From positions 1-48,240 of the forward strand of contig LBWJ01000013.1 of assembly GCA_000993595.1 (NCBI GenBank): a stretch of DNA of 48,240 bases. Reading direction: 5' to 3'. Position 1 is the stretch's first letter; the number at the start of each line of letters is the position of its first letter. The position numbers were made by a program, and so were the translations under genes. Of the stretch, positions 40,676-48,240 are shown piece by piece. Under the pieces are notes generated by a model, which did no database searches, was not told where the DNA came from, and was given only the letters and a program-made list of their open reading frames with translations. This DNA comes from Candidatus Peregrinibacteria bacterium GW2011_GWC2_39_14 (GTDB lineage: Bacteria > Patescibacteriota > Gracilibacteria > UBA1369 > UBA12463).

Positions 40676-42463
40676 TTAGTCCTTAGAAATTTGTATATTC
40701 GCCTCTTTAATCTGTTTTTCCGGCACCTCGGAAGGCGCGCCCATCATCAAATCCTTGGCTTTCTGATCTTTTGGGAAGGCAATCACTTCACGGATATTCG
40801 GTTCATCCAAAATCATCATAATAAATCTATCAATTCCCCAAGCGATTCCGCCATGTGGAGGCGGGCCATATTCAAATGCTCGAAGTAAATGTCCAAATCG
40901 AAGTTTTGCATCTTCAGGCGTAATTTTCAAAATTTCAAAAATTCTGCTTTGAACTTTTGGATCATGAATTCTAACGCTTCCGCCACCAATCTCGACTCCG
41001 TTCAAAACCAAATCATAGGCTTTTGCACGGGCTTTTTCAGGTTCTTTATCAAGCAAGCCAACGTCTTCATTCATAGGCGCTGTAAAAGGATGATGCGAAG
41101 CATCAAGCTTATTTTCTTCAGGTTTCCACTCAAACATTGGGAATTCAATCACCCAAAGTGGAGCAAAAACATTTTTATCACGCAAATTCAATTTATCTCC
41201 GCAAACTAGTCGAATATGTCCGAGCGTTTCGCAAACTACTTTAAATCCCGCAGAACAAATCAAAACCGTATCGCCTTCTTTTGCGCCAAATTCATTCGTA
41301 ATCGCATCGACTTCTTCCGGTTTCAGATATTTAAGAATAGGGGATTTAATGCCGCCTTTTTCATAAACCATATAAATCAAGCCATGCGCGCCATAAGATT
41401 TTGCAGACGCTTCAAATTCATCAAGTTCGCGTCTTGAAAATGTTGCGCCACCGGGAATCAAAAGTCCTCTAACAAAATTTCCAACACTTTTTGCTTCTGA
41501 AAAAACCTTAAATCCGGATCCGGCGACTAAGTCTGTAATATCGTGTATTTCAAGGCCAAATCGGATATCCGGCTTATCCGCATCCATCGCTTCTTTCCAT
41601 GTCATTCTTGGTAATTTTGCATTCATTAATTTCTTGTCCGGCGCAAATTCTTTTAAAAGTTCAATCAAAAGTTCTTCATTAACAGACATCACGTCTTCGG
41701 CTTCCACAAAAGACATTTCAACATCAACTTGTGTAAATTCAGGCTGTCTATCTCCGCGTTGATCTTCGTCACGGAAGCATCGCGCAATTTGAAAATATCG
41801 ATCAAATCCGGAGACCATCAAAAGTTGTTTCAATTGTTGCGGTGATTGTGGCAAAACAAAAAATTTTCCGGGATAAAGCCTTGAAGGAACAAGATATTCG
41901 CGGCTTCCCTCCGGCGTTCCTTTAATAAGCATTGGAGTTTCAATTTCAACAAAATCATTCTTATCAAAATAATCTCGCACAGCTTTTATCACCTTATGTC
42001 GCACAATAATATTTCTTTGCATGCGCGTTCTTCTTAAGTCCAAATATCTGTATTCCAAGCGCATTTCTTCATTCACCTCTTTATCGCTATCAATTTCAAA
42101 TGGAGGAGTTTTTGATAAAGAAAGTATATTTATACGTTCAATTAAAACTTCAATTTCACCAGTAGAAAGTTTTGCATTTATCATTCCACTTGGTCTTTCA
42201 CGAACTGTGCCAATAATTTTTATAACAGACTCAGGCTTGATTGCACTAACAGTACTTTTATGGAATTTTTCTAATTCAGGTTCCTCGGGAAATTCTGGTG
42301 GAACAACAATTTGTGTAATACCGTATCTATCTCTTAAATCGATGAAAATTAATCCTCCGTGGTCTCTTTGTCGTAGAACCCAACCAGATAAAGTTACTTT
42401 TTTACCGATATCTTTTTTTTCGAGCTCTCCGCACGTATGTGTTCTAAAAGTTGTTTTGTGCAT
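40676..42463 (-). CDS. aspS: Aspartyl-tRNA synthetase, probably non-discriminating
   Basis: A 595-residue bacterial-type AspRS with the GAD insertion. The anticodon-binding OB domain opens GWVLRQRDHGGLIFIDLRDR. Motif 2 is FRDEDQRGDRQPEFTQVD and motif 3 is GIAWGIDRFIMMI. The His in RDHGG and the Gly in RERPSG are at the positions that, in Pseudomonas-type enzymes, go with charging both tRNA-Asp and tRNA-Asn. If so, Asp-tRNA-Asn would need GatCAB for conversion. It begins 3 bp after the dnaE stop and is co-transcribed with it. Confidence 0.96.
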   Translation of the reverse strand: MHKTTFRTHTCGELEKKDIGKKVTLSGWVLRQRDHGGLIFIDLRDRYGITQIVVPPEFPEEPELEKFHKSTVSAIKPESVIKIIGTVRERPSGMINAKLSTGEIEVLIERINILSLSKTPPFEIDSDKEVNEEMRLEYRYLDLRRTRMQRNIIVRHKVIKAVRDYFDKNDFVEIETPMLIKGTPEGSREYLVPSRLYPGKFFVLPQSPQQLKQLLMVSGFDRYFQIARCFRDEDQRGDRQPEFTQVDVEMSFVEAEDVMSVNEELLIELLKEFAPDKKLMNAKLPRMTWKEAMDADKPDIRFGLEIHDITDLVAGSGFKVFSEAKSVGNFVRGLLIPGGATFSRRELDEFEASAKSYGAHGLIYMVYEKGGIKSPILKYLKPEEVDAITNEFGAKEGDTVLICSAGFKVVCETLGHIRLVCGDKLNLRDKNVFAPLWVIEFPMFEWKPEENKLDASHHPFTAPMNEDVGLLDKEPEKARAKAYDLVLNGVEIGGGSVRIHDPKVQSRIFEILKITPEDAKLRFGHLLRAFEYGPPPHGGIAWGIDRFIMMILDEPNIREVIAFPKDQKAKDLMMGAPSEVPEKQIKEANIQISKD

Positions 42464-42466
42464 ATT

Positions 42467-45400
42467 TTATTTTAAGAATGAATTCAGTTCGTTTTTAAAT
42501 TCGTCATTAACTTCAATCCCAAACGGAGCCTTGATTCTTTTTGAACTTTCTCCGTCTTTTATGTGTATTTCAACGGGCGTTTTGCCTTTATAACGACTCA
42601 GCAAATCTTTAATATTTTTCAAAATTTCAGGTGGCGCACCGGCAAGTAAGTTAATTATATAAGGTTTTACGACTTCCTCCAAGCTTAGATCATCTTCTTC
42701 GTCTTTTTCATAAGAAATATTTTTAACTTTTCTGGAAACTTTTTCATTTGGATCATAAAGTTTATCATTTTTTGCATTTTCAATCATGCTATCCAAAGAC
42801 ATCACCTGCACGTTATCGCATAAAAATTGATAACCCGTCCCTCTGGCAACAAGCTTTCCACCAAGCATAACAATCGCGTTTTCCTTTATAAAATGCCCAT
42901 ATTGAAGATATGTTCTTGGAAAAAGCGTCACCGAAATTCTTCCGGTCGGATCTTCAAGATCAAAATAAAGCATATACGAACCGGATTTTGTGAAAACTTT
43001 TTTTGGCGTATTCACAACTCCCGCCAATTTTATGCCTTTATTTGCTTCTTTGGCGGTAAGTCTTTCAATTAAATATGCTTTTTTCGCAAGATATTTTTTA
43101 AGACCTTGGAGCGGATGTCCGGAAACGTAAAGTCCCAAATATTCCTTTTCCCATGCAAATTTTTCAATATTTGTAGAAATGGCTGTCGGTTTCAAGGTGA
43201 GCGAGCTCCCACTCGCAATTTTATCTTCTTCACTAAACATATCAAACATATTTGTTTGCCCATCGGCCTCACAAGTTTGATGACCTTTTGCGAATTTTGA
43301 AATTTCTTCAACGTTTTCAGCAATATTTCTGCGATCTCCAAATCCATCAAAAGCGCCGGAATAGGCAAGTGCTTCAATAAGCTTTTTATTGAGCAATTTT
43401 GAAGGTACGCGTTTTGCAAAATCCTCAAGAGATAAAAATTTTCCACCTTTATTTCGTATCTGAATTACTTCATTTATAGAGCCTTCTCCAACGCCTTTCA
43501 AAGCGAGCAATCCAAAGCGAATTTTTCCTTCCCCAACATACGTGAAAGTTAAATCCGACTCATTAACGCACGGCGGCAAAACCTCAATTCCATTTGCTTC
43601 ACATTGCTGTATTTCAATAACGATTTTTTCAGTATTTCCTTGTTCACAAGTCATCAAAGCCGCCATAAATTCAGTTGGATAATAGGCTTTCATATAAGCC
43701 GTTTTATAAGAAATCATCGCGTAACTTGTCGCATGTGCCTTATTAAAACCATAACTGGCAAAGGGCTCAACAACGTTCTCAAAAACTTCTTCTGCGAATT
43801 TTTTACTATGGCCTTTTTTCATTGCGCCTTCAATAAACTTTTCTTTTTGTTCTGCAAGAAGTTCCGCAATTTTTTTACCCACAGCCTTTCGAAGTATATC
43901 CGCTTCACCAAGGCTAAATCCTGCAAATTGTCTCGCGATTTCCAAAATTTGCTCCTGATAGATCGCAACTCCATGCGTCTCTTTCAAAATCGGCTCCAAG
44001 CTTTTGTGCATATACTTAACGGTTTCCGGCTTGTGCTTTCCGCTGATATACATTGGAATCCATTCCATTGGTCCCGGACGATAAAGTGAAATCATAGCAA
44101 TAATATCTTCAAAACGAGTCGGCCTTAATTCTTTCAAATATTTTCTCATTCCGCTTGATTCAAGCTGAAAAACACCTGTCGTATTACCTTCTTGAAGCAA
44201 TTTAAATGTTTTTTTATCTTCCATTGGTATGTTTCGAAGATCAATATCGATTCCTTTTGTATTCTTCACCATTTCAACGGATTTTTTGAGGATTGTAAGG
44301 TTTTTAAGTCCCAAAAAGTCCATTTTAAGAAGTCCGATATCTTCAATCGCATGCATTTCATATTGAGTGATAACTTCATCATCTTTTCCGGATGCAAATT
44401 GGAGTGGTGTGTAATTGATAAGCGGCTCTTTTGAGATAACAACCGCACAAGCATGCGTTCCGGAATGTCGAACCGTTCCTTCCAATTGCTTTGCATAATT
44501 AAGAATATTCTTTGAACTTTCCTCGGTTTCATAAGCGGTTTTAAGCTCAGAATCAGTAGTTAAAGCGGTATTTAATGGAATGTGTTTTCCTTGAAAAGGC
44601 GGCGGAACCATTTTCGCAATTCGATCAACATCGCCATATGTATATCCAAGGGCGCGTCCAACATCGCGAACTGCCGCTCTAGAGGCCATTGTTCCAAAAG
44701 TGATAATTTGCGCGACATTATTCCTTCCATATTTCTGAACAACATAATCAAGAACTCGATCGCGCTGATCATCCGAGAAATCAATATCAATATCAGGCAT
44801 GCTGATTCTTTCCGGATTTAAAAAGCGTTCAAAAATAAGATTATATTTCAGCGGATCAATTTCCGTTATATCAAGCGTATAAGCGATGACGGATCCTGCG
44901 GCACTTCCACGTCCAGGGCCAACAACAATTCCATTATCTTTCGCAAATTTAACAAAATCATGAACAATCAAAAAGTATGCGTCAAAACCCATCTGATGAA
45001 CGATTCCAAGCTCATATTCAAGCCTTTCCTGTGCTTCTTTTAACTGTGCGCCTTCGTATTTTGTCACAATTCCTTCGCGGCATAATCCTGCCAAATATTC
45101 ATCCGCGGGAATATTATTCGGAGTATTGAAAACAGGTAAAAGATCTTGATGAAGCGGAATTTCCAAATTACACATTTCCGCTATTTTAAGCGTATTTTCA
45201 ATCGCACCCGGAACATGCCCAAAAACTTTAATCATTTCCTCGGGCGGCCTAAGTGAATAATCACCTGTATATCTCATGCGTGATTCATCTTTAATTGTTG
45301 TTTGCGTTTGTATGGAAATCAAAACATCGTGCGCATCCGCATCGTTTGCGTCCACGTAATGCACATCATTAGTTGCGACAAGGCCAACTCCGGTTTTTCC

Positions 45401-45982
45401 GCCAAGTTCAATCAAAGCATTATTAACTTTATCCTGAATTTCAATCAAAGGATGATCCTGAATTTCAAGAAAAAACTTATCTTTTCCAAAAACATCAGTA
45501 TATTTTTGCAAAACTTGTTCAGTTGCACTCATATCTCCATTCACGGCAGTTCTTGCAATCTCTCCAACCAAACATCCGCTCATGCCAATTAGGCCTTCTT
45601 TATGCGCATTCAAAAGCCCCAAATCAATTCTCGGCTTATAATAATAGCCTTCCAAATGCGCCTTTGTAACAAGCGTTATAAGGTTTTTATATCCAACAAA
45701 ATCAGTTGCTAAAAGAGTCAGATGAAACGGTCGCACATCAACTCCGGGAGTTTTATCAAAACGTGTTCGAGTTGCAATATAAGTTTCGCACCCGACAATT
45801 GGCTTTATTCCATGTTTTTTTGCGGCTTTAAAAAACTCAATCGCGCCATGCATAACGCCATGATCCGTCAAAGCAAGCGCCGGCGAATTCTGCGATTTTG
45901 CGCGTTTCACAAGCGATTCCGGCGAAGCAAGCCCATCAAGCAAGCTGTAATATGAGTGTACGTGTAAGTGGACGAATGACAT
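42467..45982 (-). CDS. dnaE: DNA polymerase III alpha subunit
   Basis: Replicative polymerase, 1171 residues. The PHP domain (VHLHVHSYYSLLDG, ALTDHGVMHG, TNDVHYVDANDADAHD) keeps its His/Asp residues and may still bind metal and proofread. The polymerase core has GPGRGSAAGS, the catalytic PDIDIDFSD, and HSGTHACAVVIS. The helix-hairpin-helix and C-terminal OB fold (GIKLAGVVNTPKKVFTKSG) follow. Length and order fit DnaE1. TATAGT stands 7 nt before the ATG. The operon continues into aspS. Confidence 0.98.
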   Translation of the reverse strand: MSFVHLHVHSYYSLLDGLASPESLVKRAKSQNSPALALTDHGVMHGAIEFFKAAKKHGIKPIVGCETYIATRTRFDKTPGVDVRPFHLTLLATDFVGYKNLITLVTKAHLEGYYYKPRIDLGLLNAHKEGLIGMSGCLVGEIARTAVNGDMSATEQVLQKYTDVFGKDKFFLEIQDHPLIEIQDKVNNALIELGGKTGVGLVATNDVHYVDANDADAHDVLISIQTQTTIKDESRMRYTGDYSLRPPEEMIKVFGHVPGAIENTLKIAEMCNLEIPLHQDLLPVFNTPNNIPADEYLAGLCREGIVTKYEGAQLKEAQERLEYELGIVHQMGFDAYFLIVHDFVKFAKDNGIVVGPGRGSAAGSVIAYTLDITEIDPLKYNLIFERFLNPERISMPDIDIDFSDDQRDRVLDYVVQKYGRNNVAQIITFGTMASRAAVRDVGRALGYTYGDVDRIAKMVPPPFQGKHIPLNTALTTDSELKTAYETEESSKNILNYAKQLEGTVRHSGTHACAVVISKEPLINYTPLQFASGKDDEVITQYEMHAIEDIGLLKMDFLGLKNLTILKKSVEMVKNTKGIDIDLRNIPMEDKKTFKLLQEGNTTGVFQLESSGMRKYLKELRPTRFEDIIAMISLYRPGPMEWIPMYISGKHKPETVKYMHKSLEPILKETHGVAIYQEQILEIARQFAGFSLGEADILRKAVGKKIAELLAEQKEKFIEGAMKKGHSKKFAEEVFENVVEPFASYGFNKAHATSYAMISYKTAYMKAYYPTEFMAALMTCEQGNTEKIVIEIQQCEANGIEVLPPCVNESDLTFTYVGEGKIRFGLLALKGVGEGSINEVIQIRNKGGKFLSLEDFAKRVPSKLLNKKLIEALAYSGAFDGFGDRRNIAENVEEISKFAKGHQTCEADGQTNMFDMFSEEDKIASGSSLTLKPTAISTNIEKFAWEKEYLGLYVSGHPLQGLKKYLAKKAYLIERLTAKEANKGIKLAGVVNTPKKVFTKSGSYMLYFDLEDPTGRISVTLFPRTYLQYGHFIKENAIVMLGGKLVARGTGYQFLCDNVQVMSLDSMIENAKNDKLYDPNEKVSRKVKNISYEKDEEDDLSLEEVVKPYIINLLAGAPPEILKNIKDLLSRYKGKTPVEIHIKDGESSKRIKAPFGIEVNDEFKNELNSFLK

Positions 45983-45989
45983 CAGAAGT

Positions 45990-45995
45990 ACTATA
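45990..45995 (-). promoter_or_regulatory. -10 element of dnaE, leaderless arrangement
   Basis: Minus-strand TATAGT with 7 nt (ACTTCTG) before the ATG. No clear -35. Confidence 0.4.
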
Positions 45996-46077
45996 GAAAA
46001 TTTTCCGAAAAATGGCTAGATGAAATTTAAATTCCAAAAACTTTTATTTATATGGAACAACCGCTTCGCTATTGTTC

Positions 46078-46163
46078 TGGTGCCGGGGAAGAGACTTGAA
46101 CTCTTACAGGTATTACCCCACTGGCTTCTAAGGCCAGCGCGTCTGCCATTTCGCCACCCCGGC
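46078..46163 (-). tRNA. tRNA-Leu (anticodon UAG)
   Basis: Minus-strand class II tRNA: acceptor GCCGGGG/CCCCGGC, anticodon arm CTGGC-CTTAGAA-GCCAG with TAG at 34-36, long variable arm (TGGGGTAATACCTG), T arm with GTTCAAGTC, encoded CCA. Reads CUN codons, mainly CUA and CUG. Confidence 0.97.
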
Positions 46164-46364
46164 GATAGTAGCGAGTTTTCCGGTCCGAAGCGTAGTGGAC
46201 GCGTATTTAGCGTTCACGAAGCGAAGGAGGTCGAATCAAAAATTAGGCGAATGAACATGAGACTTATTTTTGAATGAGACCAGGAAAACCCTATTGCAAA
46301 TGAACAATACTATCTCGAATAACCTCAATCAAAATACCACACAAGTAGCGAAAATCAAAACCCC

Positions 46365-46393
46365 TTGACAAACTCTTTTAAATCACATATAAT
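46365..46393 (+). promoter_or_regulatory. Consensus promoter of the sigma-4/HARE gene
   Basis: TTGACA (46365-46370), 17-nt spacer, TATAAT (46388-46393): a perfect match to the sigma-70 consensus. It gives a leader of about 140 nt. A second TATAAT (46521-46526) lies 16 nt before the ATG. Two more TTGACA hexamers occur at 46411 and 46447. Confidence 0.8.
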
Positions 46394-46400
46394 TCATTCC

Positions 46401-46535
46401 TTTAACGCTTTTGACAACATTTTTGCATCAAAATCAAATATCTGGCTTGACACGCAAATCGAATACGAATATGTTATTGAAGCAAAACGCGGGATCAAAG
46501 GCATAAAGCGCTTAAAACAGTATAATAACTATTAA
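46401..46535 (+). other. 44-codon open stretch without a start codon
   Basis: The frame from 46401 to the TAA at 46533 reads like protein (FDNIFASKSNIWLDTQIEYE, YVIEAKRGIKGIKRLKQYNNY), but it has no ATG, GTG or TTG start and begins at the promoter's transcription start. It may be a gene remnant or a chance open frame in the leader. Confidence 0.2.
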
Positions 46536-46542
46536 AAAATAT

Positions 46543-47604
46543 ATGGACACAACAGCACAAAACGATAAACTTGATCTCCCAAAAGTATTAGAAGAAATCT
46601 TCATGGTTTTAACCGGAAAAGAAAAAGAAGTCATGACAAAAAGATTTGGACTTGATAGCAAACCAAGACAAACTCTTGAAAAAATTGGCCAGAAATTCTC
46701 AGTCACTCGTGAAAGAATTCGCCAAATTGAAAAAATTGCACTTACAAAACTCAAGAGAACATCAACGAATACTCACTTGATTGTTGTAAATGAAATCGCA
46801 ACCGAACTTGTAAAAGTAGCCGGCGGCGTTATGCTTGAATCAACACTTATTACAGAAGTTTTGAGCAGAATCGCATCAACGCACGACGTCGATGCTCAAA
46901 TCACAAAACTCGCGTTAAGCATCAATCAATACCTTTCAATCACAGAACGCAATAATTTTATTCACACATTCTGGAGACAAAACAGCATTGAAGAAAAGGC
47001 TGTTTTTGAGATTGCGGAAGAAGGCGTAAAAGTTCTTACAAAGAAAAGCTCAGTTATGTCCGAAGAAGAACTCGCAAATCAAATCAAATTGAATCTTGGT
47101 GAAAAAGCCAAATCATATTCAAACGGTCTTATTATCAATTCTCTTACAGTTGATAAAAGATTCAAAAAAGTTAAAGATGGTTTTGGTCTTATGACATGGA
47201 GACAAATCAACCCAAAATCAATTCGCGATAAAGCTTATATTATCCTCAAGAAAACGGAAAAACCAATGCACTTCGCAGAAATAGCCACAGAAATTACAAA
47301 AACTCATTTTGATAACAAGCATGTTACGGTCCAAGCCGTTCACAATGAACTTATTCGATACGATCAGTTTGTCCTTGTTGGACGCGGTCTTTATGCTCTT
47401 AAGGAATGGGGTTATAGAAAAGGCACGGTTGCAGACGTTATTGAAGGCCTTCTTCGCAAGAAAAGCCCTATGTCAAAACAAGAAATCATTGTTGCCGTTT
47501 TGAAAGAAAGACACGTCAAAAAAGGCACAATTTCTCTTAATCTTCAAAAGAACGACAAATTTGTCAGAGTCGGTCGCGCGGTGTATTCTTTGAACGAAAA
47601 GTAA
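46543..47604 (+). CDS. Regulator joining sigma-70 region 4 to HARE-HTH domains
   Basis: A 353-residue protein. Residues 20-70 are a sigma-70 region 4 helix-turn-helix (LTGKEKEVMTKRFGLD, TLEKIGQKFSVTRERIRQIE), which normally reads the -35 element. There is no region 2, so it is not a complete sigma factor. About 225-295 is a HARE-HTH domain (SIRDKAYIILKKTEKPMHFAEIA-type start, HVTVQAVHNELIRY), as in RNA polymerase delta. A second similar HTH ends the protein. It probably binds RNA polymerase or promoters and modulates transcription. It has the strongest promoter in the window. Confidence 0.85.
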   Translation: MDTTAQNDKLDLPKVLEEIFMVLTGKEKEVMTKRFGLDSKPRQTLEKIGQKFSVTRERIRQIEKIALTKLKRTSTNTHLIVVNEIATELVKVAGGVMLESTLITEVLSRIASTHDVDAQITKLALSINQYLSITERNNFIHTFWRQNSIEEKAVFEIAEEGVKVLTKKSSVMSEEELANQIKLNLGEKAKSYSNGLIINSLTVDKRFKKVKDGFGLMTWRQINPKSIRDKAYIILKKTEKPMHFAEIATEITKTHFDNKHVTVQAVHNELIRYDQFVLVGRGLYALKEWGYRKGTVADVIEGLLRKKSPMSKQEIIVAVLKERHVKKGTISLNLQKNDKFVRVGRAVYSLNEK

Positions 47605-47622
47605 CATTAAAAAATCGCGCAT

Positions 47623-47964
47623 ATGTCTAATCAAGAATCGCCGCAAAGCGACTGCATCTTTTGCAAAATAATCGCAAAACAAATTCCAAGCGAATTCATT
47701 TATGAAGACGATCTTTGCATTGCTTTCAAGGATATAAATCCAAAAGCAAAGCATCACCTTCTGATTGTGCCAAAAAAGCACATTGGAGCGGTTTCAGACA
47801 TCGAAGAATCGAATTCCGCTTTAATGGGGCACTTGATTTTCGTCGCCAAAAAACTCGGTCTGGAAAAGAACCTCGCGCATTATAAACTCCAATTTAACGT
47901 CGGCAGGGGAGCCGGCCAAGAAGTTTTCCACGTACATCTGCATTTGATGAGCGATGCAGGTTAG
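47623..47964 (+). CDS. HIT-family nucleotide hydrolase
   Basis: A 113-residue Hint-type protein that hydrolyses nucleoside phosphoramidates or similar. It starts with DCIFCKIIAKQIPSEFIYED and contains the FKDINPKAKHHLLIVPKKHI block. The histidine triad is HVHLHLM (H103, H105, H107), with the preceding His in the PKKHI strand. It is 18 bp after the HARE regulator and probably in the same transcript. It converges with the partial HNH gene 9 bp beyond its stop. Confidence 0.93.
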   Translation: MSNQESPQSDCIFCKIIAKQIPSEFIYEDDLCIAFKDINPKAKHHLLIVPKKHIGAVSDIEESNSALMGHLIFVAKKLGLEKNLAHYKLQFNVGRGAGQEVFHVHLHLMSDAG

Positions 47965-47973
47965 ATTTTCAAC

Positions 47974-48240
47974 TTAGAGACTTTCTCTATGTTTCGCCAC
48001 CCATCTGTCCACTTTTAGCCATTTTTCGCTTGTTTTGTCTGCTTCGAGCTTTATACTCCAATTTTCAGGCGGCTGATTTTCGTTTTTAATTAGGCCTGCG
48101 TGAGCCATTCTTTCGTGCGCTTTGCAAAGAGGGATAAGCGAGTCCGGATCATGTGTTTTTGTGAGTGCGAATCTCCATGTGTGATGAAGATATTTGTATT
48201 CTTTTGTGCAACCCGGAAACGCACATATGTTATTGGTTTT
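47974..48240 (-). CDS. HNH-endonuclease-like protein, copy 2 (partial)
   Basis: The C-terminal 88 codons of a minus-strand gene that continues beyond the window; its stop TAA is at 47976-47974. It reads CAFPGCTKEYKYLHHTW, then LIPLCKAHERMAHAGLI and ENWSIKLEADKTSEKWLK. It is collinear with the end of the HNH gene at 17056-17955, with about 14 changes in 87 residues. DNA differences are mostly silent. One change replaces the third Cys of the first copy (TKEC) with Tyr (TKEY). The two copies are therefore old paralogues kept under selection. Confidence 0.85.
   Translation of the reverse strand, partial: KTNNICAFPGCTKEYKYLHHTWRFALTKTHDPDSLIPLCKAHERMAHAGLIKNENQPPENWSIKLEADKTSEKWLKVDRWVAKHRESL

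Overview
The window looks like a chromosomal segment of a Patescibacteria/CPR-type bacterium. The signs are an AT-rich genome, a 416-residue ProRS without the large editing insert, a four-repeat S1, a lone TraG/VirD4-like ATPase, TsaE fused to an HD domain, several large lineage-specific proteins, and SLH/CsaB-type cell-wall anchoring with no outer-membrane assembly genes. TGA is used as a stop (rplS, rnhB), so the code is standard and the TGA-recoding Gracilibacteria/Absconditabacteria are excluded. I cannot place it more precisely from sequence alone.

Layout. 1-5.2 kb: a winged-helix regulator, a candidate structured RNA, rplS, rnhB-csaB, then a pair of exported proteins (a coiled-coil/Gly-rich protein and a lipoprotein) that share an identical 20-nt leader. 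5.2-10.4 kb, minus strand: infB-proS-rmlD-rmlA, translation genes joined to dTDP-sugar synthesis. 10.4-24.1 kb: rmuC, an HExxH protein, a 380-bp non-coding stretch with a promoter and many hairpins, a UvrD-type helicase-nuclease, rpsA, an HNH protein, clpC under a perfect CIRCE operator, ruvB, a PH-domain membrane protein and a methyltransferase. 24.2-29.4 kb: an accessory block with a 1160-residue protein of unknown function, a disordered protein, a small nuclease-like protein and tRNA-Arg(UCU). 29.5-37.8 kb: an M23-SLH hydrolase, TsaE-HD, a 3D/peptidoglycan-binding hydrolase and the TraG-like ATPase. 37.9-48.2 kb: unknown genes, an unusual tRNA-like element next to a probable frameshifted gene, dnaE-aspS, tRNA-Leu(UAG), a sigma-region-4/HARE regulator, a HIT hydrolase, and the end of a second HNH protein closely related to the first.

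How the genes fit together. Several make or remodel the envelope. CsaB should pyruvylate a wall polymer, which is the ligand for the SLH repeats of the M23 hydrolase. RmlA and RmlD supply a deoxysugar. The 3D protein and the M23 protein cut peptidoglycan. The coiled-coil protein and the lipoprotein are probably surface-exposed. The rest is mostly translation, replication, repair and protein quality control.

A genome-scale feature stands out. At least eight genes have a -10 hexamer only 6-8 nt before the start codon and no Shine-Dalgarno sequence, so leaderless transcription appears common here.
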